Virus record (IMG/VR): IMGVR_UViG_3300017971_002536
Coordinates: 104,384 to 168,383 of that record
Length of the DNA stretch: 64,000 nt
Strand: one strand, 5' to 3'
DNA from: a virus
Below, piece by piece: positions 8,481-14,700 of the stretch (its first letter is position 1; every line of letters starts with the position of its first letter). The position numbers and the translations under genes are program-made. The notes under the pieces were generated by a model. It saw only the letters and a list, made by a program, of their open reading frames with translations, made no database searches and was not told where the DNA came from.

Positions 8481-8586
8481 TAAATTTCTCCTAATTAAAA
8501 TTATATTATAATAAAATATAAGAACCTTTTCCACCTATAAGTATTGATATATATGTAAATAAAACAACAATATATACATATAAGCC
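8481..8586 (-). other. AT-rich upstream region of the 7872-8480 gene
   Basis: Nearly all A/T between a terminator and the gene. Several TATAAT-like strings are present on the minus strand but no clear -35, and the exact TATATTTATA box is absent. A promoter must lie here because both sides are terminated; I cannot choose its position. Confidence 0.4.
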
Positions 8587-8618
8587 AAAAAACCCGACTC
8601 AAATTAATGAGTCGGGCT
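8587..8618 (-). terminator. Rho-independent terminator after the 8640-8972 gene
   Basis: Minus-strand stem GCCCGACTC/GAGTCGGGT with an eight-base loop, followed by six T. It has the same CCCGAC core as the terminators at 7832 and 9777. It ends the DUF4375-type unit. Confidence 0.85.
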
Positions 8619-8639
8619 TAGTTTTAAATTCTCCTTGTT

Positions 8640-8972
8640 TTATAAAGATTCTCCATTAAAAGTAATACCAAAATTCAAATCATCACTATGACTTAATTCT
8701 TCGGGCATTTCCAATCCATCATCCTTGACAGATTTTTCGAATAAAAACCATTCGTGATATAAACCACTACCATAAAGTATTCTACTTACATTGTGTGACC
8801 CAAATATGTTCGGTCTATCAACCATGTATCGTATGACCGCATATTTCTTCGCACTCAGTATACCCTTTTCACCGGATTCAAAATTCGCTATTGATGCGTA
8901 ATCTTTAACTAAAACAGTTCCGTCACCATTTCCGGTATCTACAAGTTCAAAATCTAAAAATTTAATTCTCAT
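8640..8972 (-). CDS. Unrecognised accessory protein
   Basis: 110 residues from the ATG at 8972 (MRIKFLDFELVDTGNGDGTV), supported by AAAGGAAAAAGTT just upstream. The frame can be opened 10 codons further but that start overlaps the upstream gene and lacks a ribosome site. The protein is acidic with two short beta strands near the N-terminus and the segment SGLYHEWFLFEKSVKDDGLE. No motif is recognised. It is the second and last gene of a sigma-70-driven unit with the DUF4375-like gene (16 bases apart), so early or constitutive expression in the infected cell is likely. Function unknown. Confidence 0.55.
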   Translation of the reverse strand: MRIKFLDFELVDTGNGDGTVLVKDYASIANFESGEKGILSAKKYAVIRYMVDRPNIFGSHNVSRILYGSGLYHEWFLFEKSVKDDGLEMPEELSHSDDLNFGITFNGESL

Positions 8973-8988
8973 AACTTTTTCCTTTATT

Positions 8989-9672
8989 TTAAGAAAGTTC
9001 ACTTTTTACATAATTCTCAAACCATTTTTCCCATTCTTCATTTACTTCATAATAACGAGTATCAAGTGAATCCCATTCAGAAGTATTATAAGGATGTCCA
9101 TAATTTTCATTATAATTTTCTTCAGTACCAGATCCATCACAATTTGAACAAGTTACATATTCATCATTTTCAGGATCATCATAATCAGCCATTTCACCAG
9201 ATCCACCACACTCATAACAATAATCTTCAGTATATTCTTCGTCGTCTATTTCAACTTTAAAATCTTTCACAACATTATAAACTTTTTCAGTCAGATCATT
9301 GACACCTGGCAAAGCAAATTCATTCATTAATTCAGCTATTTCTTCGTGAAGAGCAATTTGTTCACCATGACTATGACCAAAACCACCTCTATAACTTCCA
9401 TCGTCGTCGCGAGAAGCATAACCATTATCGTAATACTGCATATGTCCACCATTACAAACTTGTTGGTTGAACTTTCCAAGTAAAATGACCATAACGGCGA
9501 AGTCACCATACTTTTCTCTTGTCCATTCAATCATCGAAGTATAAGAATTTACTTCTTTATTTTTATCATCTTGCCATTCGTTATAGGCTAAATCAAGTAT
9601 CGTTTGCCAGTAACCATCTTCTTTATTAAAGTTTTCTTTTACGTCTTTTGAAAGTTTTTCTAACTTAGTCAT
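8989..9672 (-). CDS. DUF4375 (DMP19-like) protein with a DnaJ-type zinc-binding insert
   Basis: 227 residues from the ATG at 9672, preceded by AAAAGGAGTAAAGTT. The segment FNQQVCNGGHMQYYDNGYAS is the N-G-G-x-x-Q-Y-x-x-N signature of DUF4375/DMP19-like proteins, around residues 65-85. Further on, CYECGGSGEMAD and CSNCDGSGTEE give a pair of C-x2-C-x-G-x-G repeats like half of a DnaJ zinc domain, so one zinc ion could be bound. The body is very acidic. The gene has a near-perfect host-type promoter, unlike the virion genes, which suggests an early accessory role. DMP19 is a DNA-mimic protein of Neisseria; mimicry here would be an inference from acidity and family. Confidence 0.6.
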   Translation of the reverse strand: MTKLEKLSKDVKENFNKEDGYWQTILDLAYNEWQDDKNKEVNSYTSMIEWTREKYGDFAVMVILLGKFNQQVCNGGHMQYYDNGYASRDDDGSYRGGFGHSHGEQIALHEEIAELMNEFALPGVNDLTEKVYNVVKDFKVEIDDEEYTEDYCYECGGSGEMADYDDPENDEYVTCSNCDGSGTEENYNENYGHPYNTSEWDSLDTRYYEVNEEWEKWFENYVKSELS

Positions 9673-9718
9673 AACTTTACTCCTTTTAAGGTTTTTTCTT
9701 TTCTCAATCAACATTATA

Positions 9719-9747
9719 AATATACGAAATTTCAGAGTAAATGTCAA
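9719..9747 (-). promoter_or_regulatory. Sigma-70 type promoter for the DUF4375-like unit
   Basis: Minus strand: TTGACA (9742-9747), a 17-base spacer, TATATT (9719-9724). The -10 lies inside TATATTTATA, the same core as the late-type boxes, but this copy alone has a consensus -35. The start codon is about 46 bases downstream. Confidence 0.8.
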
Positions 9748-9776
9748 CTGTTTTCTGTTTTTTTTTCACTTTTTTT

Positions 9777-9813
9777 CAAAAAAAAAACCCGACTACCGAA
9801 GTAGTCGGGCTTT
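9777..9813 (-). terminator. Strong terminator after the major capsid gene
   Basis: Minus-strand stem CCCGACTAC/GTAGTCGGG with a TTCG tetraloop, followed by nine or more T. It lies about 60 bases past the gp23 stop and separates the capsid unit from the sigma-70 promoter downstream. Confidence 0.9.
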
Positions 9814-9874
9814 CATCAGCGTTTAAATTAAGAATTTAACAGCTTATTGTTAATCTTTATTCTAAGAATTCAGA

Positions 9875-11512
9875 TTAAACTTGATCAATATGACCCACAT
9901 ATATCTTCCCGTAAAATTCTGGCCTTACGATTTTCTTCGCGTAACGAGTCATAACGCCTCTGCGAGGAGTAAAATTATCAGGATCATAAATCAATGGAGT
10001 CATAATAAGTGGAATGTAAGGTGAATACACAGCACCAGTTTCCAAGAAATTACTTCCTCTAAATCCGACCAAAGCGATATTTTCAGTAAGGTAAGGATTT
10101 TTGTAAACGGTGAAACGTGAATTCAACATACCAACTTTTTGTACACCCATTGCGAATGATTGTTGGTTTCCATCAGTATCAGCAGCATATCCAGGAATAG
10201 ATTCAATAACGGTAGCAACGTCAGGACTAACAACGATGAAGTTAGCTCCACCGCGAAGTGTTAATTGATGAATTTTGTTACTTACTTTTTGAATCTTATT
10301 TCCAAGAGTTTGATACCATTCATTCTTTGTACCAGTATGAGAACCAGCATCATAGAAATTGGTTTTACCATTGTTAATTTCATATCCAGGAAGAGCTGAC
10401 CAGTAATCAGTAGTAATAGCGTTAGAAATAAGCATGTCAAGGATTTCTAAGTCAATTTCCATTCCAATATATTCACTCAAGAGAGCAGTTAACTCAGCTT
10501 CAGCGTCAATAGAGTGATATGCGTTCAAGTCTTGAGCCAATTCAGGAGTCCAAATAGCTTTCAACTTACGAGTTTTGGCGACGATAGGTTCTTGAGCAAC
10601 CGACAAGTCGATTTCAGGAATATCAAGTTTAACAAGACTTCCAGACTCAGAAGTATCTTCGAAGTCACCACGAGTATCAGCAGTAGGTTGTTTGTGATAA
10701 CGAATATCATATTCACTTGCTGAGAAGTTAGCGAATGCAGCAGCACTACCAGAAACGATCCATCTTACTGTAGCACCAACTTGAGTTGTGTAAGCAGACA
10801 AATAAGATTGAATACCACTACCACTAACAGAAAAAGCACGAACACCTTCGACATCAAGGTCAGATAAGTTACCAGTGTTATATGAAAGAGCGAAAAGTGT
10901 ACCGGCAGCCATAGAAGCACTAATATGACCATCGTCAAAACCAACATCAGCCCATGTGACAGAAGCAGTAGCGAAAGCGTCACCACTTGGAGTAGTATCA
11001 AGATCAGCAGTTCCGCCATATCCATAATCATTAATTGAGTATCCGAAACGTCCACCACCGTAAAGACCACCAGTAGCTTCATCAGTCGTTCCAGGAGTTT
11101 TACCACCACCAGTTCCACCAAAAACAGATTGATTTTGGGTAAAACCAGGTTGTGTACCACTACCATACTTAAAGTCAATGTAAAATACAAGACCGGATGG
11201 TAAGTTCATAGGTTGAATCGATACGAATTCTTTAGCGGCAACTTCACCGAAAATTCTACGTACCAAAGGAAGAGCGACACCAGACCATTGTTCAGCACCA
11301 CTACCACCAGTTTGAGAAACTTCGTCCAATAATTGGCGAGCTTGATTCTCTAATAGAATAGCCATTCCATAAATTTCATGTTCTTCGTTCATACCATCAA
11401 GAAGACCTGTTGGCTCCCATTTTTTCACGAGTCCACGAGTTTGCTCTAAAAGAGCATCATATGGATTTTGACCTTCCATTAATTTGTTTAAATTAAATAA
11501 GGTTTTACTCAT
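9875..11512 (-). CDS. 23: Major capsid protein, gp23-like
   Basis: 545 residues (T4 gp23 has 521). The N-terminal region LVKKWEPTGLLDGM, the helix AILLENQARQLLDE and the strand ALPLVRRIFGEVAAKEFVSI followed by QPMNLPSGLVFYIDF are the gp23 landmarks. LLDE ends at residue 64 before VSQTGG, matching both the gp21 consensus and the T4 cleavage after residue 65, so the first 64 residues are probably removed on maturation. A Gly-rich stretch (GGTGGGKTPGTTDEATGG) marks an insertion. The start follows GGAGAAATAAA. It forms the hexameric shell, is the last gene of the scaffold-capsid unit, and is followed by the strongest terminator in the window. Confidence 0.95.
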   Translation of the reverse strand: MSKTLFNLNKLMEGQNPYDALLEQTRGLVKKWEPTGLLDGMNEEHEIYGMAILLENQARQLLDEVSQTGGSGAEQWSGVALPLVRRIFGEVAAKEFVSIQPMNLPSGLVFYIDFKYGSGTQPGFTQNQSVFGGTGGGKTPGTTDEATGGLYGGGRFGYSINDYGYGGTADLDTTPSGDAFATASVTWADVGFDDGHISASMAAGTLFALSYNTGNLSDLDVEGVRAFSVSGSGIQSYLSAYTTQVGATVRWIVSGSAAAFANFSASEYDIRYHKQPTADTRGDFEDTSESGSLVKLDIPEIDLSVAQEPIVAKTRKLKAIWTPELAQDLNAYHSIDAEAELTALLSEYIGMEIDLEILDMLISNAITTDYWSALPGYEINNGKTNFYDAGSHTGTKNEWYQTLGNKIQKVSNKIHQLTLRGGANFIVVSPDVATVIESIPGYAADTDGNQQSFAMGVQKVGMLNSRFTVYKNPYLTENIALVGFRGSNFLETGAVYSPYIPLIMTPLIYDPDNFTPRRGVMTRYAKKIVRPEFYGKIYVGHIDQV

Positions 11513-11542
11513 TTTATTTCTCCATAATCATTTTAATTATCA

Positions 11543-12664
11543 TTACTTTTTGTTGTGATTAATAAGTTTGTGAATGCGGCTTTTCACTTCATTATCTTCA
11601 TTGACGATTTGTTCTTTATCAACTTTCTTTTCAGAATCAGTTGATTGAACAACAGAAGAAGCACCTTCAACTAAACGTTGTGTTCTTTTGTTTTCTTTCT
11701 TTTCGCCAACCGCAAGGTTTTCCATAAGTGTAGCAAAAATAAGTTTTACTTCACGTACATTCTTAGCACGATCAAAATTCTCAATGACTTTAACCTTGGC
11801 TTTGTTGTCAAGATTATAACCACGAAATACTTTATTCGTGAAAAGAAGTTTTGCATTCAAAATGTTCGTTTCGTTAATGACTTTACGTTGTTTTTTGATT
11901 GCAGATACAGCTTCACCAAGTTGAGCTTTAAGTTCAGCTATTTGATTTTCAAGAGCAGCAATTTGTCCAGGATAATCGATTTCATCAGCTTCATCAACAA
12001 GACCTTCTAAGTCTAATTCTTCATCGTCCTCAACTTCATCTTCAACTTCAGGTTCTACTTCAACTTCAGGTTCTACATCAACTTCAGGTTCCGCTTCAAC
12101 TTCGGCTTCAGGTTCAACTTCAATGTCAAGTTCTTCATCTTCGTCGTCGTCTTCTGTTACTTCCATTTCCATTTCATCTTCCGGTTCCATTTCCATTTCT
12201 ACCTCGTCGTCAACTTCAACTTCATCGTCGGCTTCTTCTTCTAATTCACTAATAACGGAATCAAGATCAAAATCCTCGTCCAACTCAACATCTTCAGTCA
12301 ATCCAGAATCTTCTTGAGCTTTTTCACCAGCTTTAACTTCAGTTTCACCACCAGGATCTTCAGTAGTTTCTTCAGAAGAGGCTTTTGAAGGCTCTTTGTT
12401 ATCACCTTGTCCAATATCAGACGAATCTGCAACTTCCTCTAAAGATTCATCTTCAGTGAGACCGGAATCTTCTTGAGCCATTTCAAATTCTTCCTCTAAT
12501 TCGACATCTTCCTCAACTTCATCCATCTCGGATTGAATTTTTTTGGTGATGACAGAATGAATTTGCGGTTCAAACGCTTCTTCAAGAGCAGCTTTAGCTT
12601 GTGCTACAGCCATTTCTCTCATAGCTTTTGCGTCTGCAATCGCTTCTTTAATTAAATTACTCAT
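11543..12664 (-). CDS. 22: Prohead core/scaffold protein, gp22-like
   Basis: 373 residues from the ATG at 12664, preceded by TTGGAGAAACGTA; an upstream in-frame start at 12700 lacks a ribosome site. The N-terminal helix (KEAIADAKAMREMAVAQAKA) and a C-terminal helical region (QIAALENQIAELKAQLGEAV) flank a very acidic centre of Glu/Asp/Val repeats. AQEDSGLTED occurs twice. T4 gp22 is also an acidic, mostly helical core protein, and lies between gp21 and gp23, as here. Several L-x-E sites would let gp21 degrade it on maturation. The identification rests on composition, helices and position, since gp22 is poorly conserved. Confidence 0.75.
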   Translation of the reverse strand: MSNLIKEAIADAKAMREMAVAQAKAALEEAFEPQIHSVITKKIQSEMDEVEEDVELEEEFEMAQEDSGLTEDESLEEVADSSDIGQGDNKEPSKASSEETTEDPGGETEVKAGEKAQEDSGLTEDVELDEDFDLDSVISELEEEADDEVEVDDEVEMEMEPEDEMEMEVTEDDDEDEELDIEVEPEAEVEAEPEVDVEPEVEVEPEVEDEVEDDEELDLEGLVDEADEIDYPGQIAALENQIAELKAQLGEAVSAIKKQRKVINETNILNAKLLFTNKVFRGYNLDNKAKVKVIENFDRAKNVREVKLIFATLMENLAVGEKKENKRTQRLVEGASSVVQSTDSEKKVDKEQIVNEDNEVKSRIHKLINHNKK

Positions 12665-12788
12665 TACGTTTCTCCAATATTTTAATATGGAATTTAACAC
12701 TATTCGGTGAGTGTCAATGACATTATAATAGTTACTACGTGACGTTATATAAGATAACGTATTTAGGTAGGTCTGATTTTTTCAAATC
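12665..12788 (-). other. Long 5' leader of the scaffold-capsid unit
   Basis: About 120 bases between a promoter box and the scaffold ATG, unusually long for this genome. It contains a perfect 7-bp inverted repeat, ACGTTAT/ATAACGT (12742-12760, loop of five), and a weaker ACACT/AGTGT hairpin (12697-12714) about 15 bases before the ribosome site. No ORF is visible. A role in translation or mRNA stability of the most abundant virion proteins is possible. Confidence 0.45.
12742..12760. repeat. Perfect 7-bp inverted repeat in the scaffold leader
   Basis: ACGTTAT, five bases, ATAACGT. No T-tract follows it on either strand, so it is not a terminator. It is a candidate mRNA hairpin or protein-binding site. 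Confidence 0.5.
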
Positions 12789-12801
12789 ATATATAAATAT
12801 A
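12789..12801 (-). promoter_or_regulatory. Putative late promoter box for scaffold and capsid genes
   Basis: Minus-strand TATATTTATATAT immediately after the terminator at 12805-12840. No -35 box is visible. It would start a transcript covering gp22-like and gp23-like genes and ending at the 9777 terminator. Confidence 0.5.
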
Positions 12802-12804
12802 TAG

Positions 12805-12840
12805 AAAAAAGCGAAACGTGCCATTTTTCACGTTCCGCTA
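12805..12840 (-). terminator. Terminator after the ADP-ribosyltransferase-like gene
   Basis: Minus-strand stem GCGGAACGTG/CACGTTTCGC with a loop of about eight bases and one mismatch, then TTTTTT. It closes the long unit of core-type genes before the scaffold-capsid unit. Confidence 0.85.
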
Positions 12841-12859
12841 AAGAAAATAAAGAAACTTT

Positions 12860-13183
12860 TTATTTTAAAGAGTCCGTTTTAGAAATATTACCTTTACCAA
12901 TAGTACCTTTTACTACTACAGCGTTTCCTTTAGGAGTTATTTCTAAACCCTTTGGTTTTACGTGATGAATAACTATATCACTTTTCTTTTTCGCCAATCC
13001 TTTTTTCATGGCGGCCATGATCGCGTCCTCTTTTGATTTCGCTAACCAAATGTTCTTGTCCTTCGTCTTTGAAGAATCTAATGGAAGTTTTACATCACTT
13101 GTAGTTCCATGATACAGCGTCGCTTCGTTTAAAAATTTATTAACTTCCTCTTTAATGATTTCTTTGAGTCTTTCCATTTTCAC
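12860..13183 (-). CDS. CTS-tagged ADP-ribosyltransferase-like protein
   Basis: 107 residues, starting at a GTG (13183) with GGAGAAATAAA before it; an ATG two codons on is the alternative. Residues 1-20 form the amphipathic tag and end FLNE before ATLYHG, a clear (L)xE site. The mature part opens with LYHGTTSD, the Y-H-G-T motif of the PARP/KptA branch of ADP-ribosyltransferases, and continues with NIWLAKSKEDAIMAA, which matches the second beta-x-S-x-x-x-x-A element of that fold. T4 Alt is a head-packaged ADP-ribosyltransferase with the same tag logic, though much larger. I do not see a convincing catalytic Glu, so activity is uncertain. Confidence 0.6.
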   Translation of the reverse strand: MKMERLKEIIKEEVNKFLNEATLYHGTTSDVKLPLDSSKTKDKNIWLAKSKEDAIMAAMKKGLAKKKSDIVIHHVKPKGLEITPKGNAVVVKGTIGKGNISKTDSLK

Positions 13184-13196
13184 TTTATTTCTCCAA

Positions 13197-13439
13197 TTAT
13201 AATGATTGTCGCCGTGTCTCGTGTCTCTGACGAGCCTTAGCTTTAGAAAGTTTGTCTCGTTTGATTGCAGATGGTTTTGTGTATTGTTGTGTCTTTTGTA
13301 TGTCCAACATTAACTCACTATCTTTTATTATTCTCTTTAATTTCTTTAACGCATACTCTAAGGCTCGATCCTTATCAATCTTTTTATTTAATTCAACATA
13401 ATAACCTCTTAACCGTATGTTATCTACATTCTCTGGCAT
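13197..13439 (-). CDS. rpsU: Ribosomal protein bS21 homologue
   Basis: 80 residues from the ATG at 13439. That start is preceded by AGGAGGT with a five-base spacer, the best Shine-Dalgarno in the window; an upstream start at 13472 has only AAAGG. The core DRALEYALKKLKRIIKDSEL, then QQYTKPSAIKRDKL and a basic tail rich in Arg, matches bS21 (d-x-A-L-r-x-x-K-R, then Y-x-K-P-S). bS21 sits near the anti-Shine-Dalgarno end of 16S rRNA, and some aquatic phages encode a copy thought to bias ribosomes toward phage messages. It is embedded in the head gene unit, so it is probably made late. There is no tag. Confidence 0.8.
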   Translation of the reverse strand: MPENVDNIRLRGYYVELNKKIDKDRALEYALKKLKRIIKDSELMLDIQKTQQYTKPSAIKRDKLSKAKARQRHETRRQSL

Positions 13440-13449
13440 AATACCTCCT
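13437..13449 (-). promoter_or_regulatory. Near-perfect Shine-Dalgarno of the bS21 gene
   Basis: Minus-strand AGGAGGT (13443-13449), spacer GTATT-like, then ATG (13437-13439). It decides the start of bS21 and is stronger than the sites of the surrounding genes (GGAG, AAGG). Confidence 0.7.
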
Positions 13450-13483
13450 GTTGTTTTGCTTCTTTGTGACATTTATATTACCT

Positions 13484-13786
13484 TTATTTTTTTAATCCTC
13501 GTGCTAATTCACGATAAAATTTTGCTATTTTTTGAGCAGCCATAATGTCAAGAGACGCAAAAGCATCATGATAATCACTACTTTTAGGCTCCCTACTCGG
13601 CAACGCAGCAATTAATTTTTCTTTCATTTCATCAGTATCATTTTGATCTAATAAATCAGTTACTGATACTATATCGTCAGCTATTCTTAATAAATAACTA
13701 CTCACCACTCCAGCTACTCTATCAACTTTATCTTCCGTTATTAGAGTATTCTCATTTAAAATCTTGTTCCATTGTTCTTTTTTCAT
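13484..13786 (-). CDS. CTS-tagged core-type protein, WNKILNENTL tag subtype
   Basis: 100 residues. The N-terminus MKKEQWNKILNENTLITEDK is almost the same as the starts of the genes at 20574 and 20838, with L-N-E at residue 12 and I-T-E at 18 as possible cleavage sites. The rest is helical (VSSYLLRIADDIVSVTDLLD, AFASLDIMAAQKIAKFYREL), has no Cys and shows no enzymatic motif. It is separated from bS21 by a dozen bases and overlaps nothing. It is probably a small helical head-core protein that is processed and either kept or injected. Its family is not recognised. Confidence 0.55.
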   Translation of the reverse strand: MKKEQWNKILNENTLITEDKVDRVAGVVSSYLLRIADDIVSVTDLLDQNDTDEMKEKLIAALPSREPKSSDYHDAFASLDIMAAQKIAKFYRELARGLKK

Positions 13787-13787
13787 A

Positions 13788-14657
13788 TTATTTCACCTTG
13801 TTATATTCTCTCTCTTGAACAGAATCACCTAATACATAAGTGTTAAACAATACTTCTAATCCCGTTCCAGTTTTAAACTGAGCATTTAAGAACTTGTCTT
13901 TTTTGACAAACTTTTCCATTTTTTTCTTATCAAATTTAGCAGCTTCACTCAATCGACCAATGACTTTTGTCAAAGAGTTTGTTGGTACTTCCACTTCAAA
14001 CAAACCAACATCCCCACCACCAACAGTCGCCATATTATCATTGATTTCATAAATCTTTACACTACCATTTCCTCTTGTTATTTCAGTATTAACTTTCTTA
14101 ACATATCTTGGAGTTGGATTGTGTTTTCTAATGACATTCATATTGACTTTCGCCCGATCACCTTGATATAAAGTTGTGTCGGCGTTTGCGGTAACAGGTG
14201 GAGCTTCTTCAGCAATCGAAGCAATCTCAAAATACCTGTTGAGAATATGACCCATATCTTCATATAAGGACGCCATACGATCTTGATGTTCTTGGACGGC
14301 AGACGCTACCTTACCAAATTCACCGGAAAAGGTTTTCAATTCTTTCATATTTCGTTGAATAGTTACACCGTCAAACCAATCGTTAGCACCTTCGATTGTG
14401 TATTGTTCGGCGAACGTAGCTATTTCACTTAACGATTTCGCTAAATCGACAAGATTTCCTTCACGATAAATCATTTTACCAAGTTTATTATATTCCTTAA
14501 TAGAATTCATTATACGTTCTTTTACATCAGCAGGAATTTCTTGTTTTTGTTCGAAATAGTTTTCCTCAATTAATTCTTTTCTCATTTCTTCTCTTGCTTC
14601 AAAATCTTTTTGTTCTTCTTTAGAAAAGAAATGATCTACTAATTTCTTTTTCGCCAT
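13788..14657 (-). CDS. Unrecognised helical protein of the head module
   Basis: 289 residues. Unlike its neighbours it has no CTS-like tag; it begins MAKKKLVDHFFSKEEQKDFE. The first half is charged and helical (LAKSLSEIATFAEQYTIEGA, then VQEHQDRMASLYEDMGHILN). The second half has short strands (NGSVKIYEINDNMATVGGGD) and a Lys-rich segment. Position between scaffold and protease suggests a structural or assembly role. The start follows GGGAGTAATAAA. The DNA just upstream (14658-14700) is a 43-base AT-rich spacer. I cannot name the family. Confidence 0.5.
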   Translation of the reverse strand: MAKKKLVDHFFSKEEQKDFEAREEMRKELIEENYFEQKQEIPADVKERIMNSIKEYNKLGKMIYREGNLVDLAKSLSEIATFAEQYTIEGANDWFDGVTIQRNMKELKTFSGEFGKVASAVQEHQDRMASLYEDMGHILNRYFEIASIAEEAPPVTANADTTLYQGDRAKVNMNVIRKHNPTPRYVKKVNTEITRGNGSVKIYEINDNMATVGGGDVGLFEVEVPTNSLTKVIGRLSEAAKFDKKKMEKFVKKDKFLNAQFKTGTGLEVLFNTYVLGDSVQEREYNKVK

Positions 14658-14700
14658 TTTATTACTCCCTTTATTTATTTACATTTTTTTCTTGACTTTT

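Noticed and set aside
9066-9260. His/Asn-rich plus-strand ORF
   Set aside because: It is antisense to the acidic DUF4375-like gene; His and Asn richness reflects the complement of Glu/Asp codons.
10765-11190. 141-residue minus-strand ORF inside gp23
   Set aside because: It is a shifted frame of the capsid gene with a Leu/Val-rich, non-protein-like composition.
12123-12317. Plus-strand poly-serine ORF
   Set aside because: It is the complement of the Glu/Asp-rich part of the gp22-like scaffold gene (GAA/GAT read as TTC/ATC in another frame). No promoter or ribosome site.
12860-13183. KptA-type RNA 2'-phosphotransferase
   Set aside because: The Y-H-G-T motif is shared, but the chain is about half the length of KptA and lacks its other motifs.
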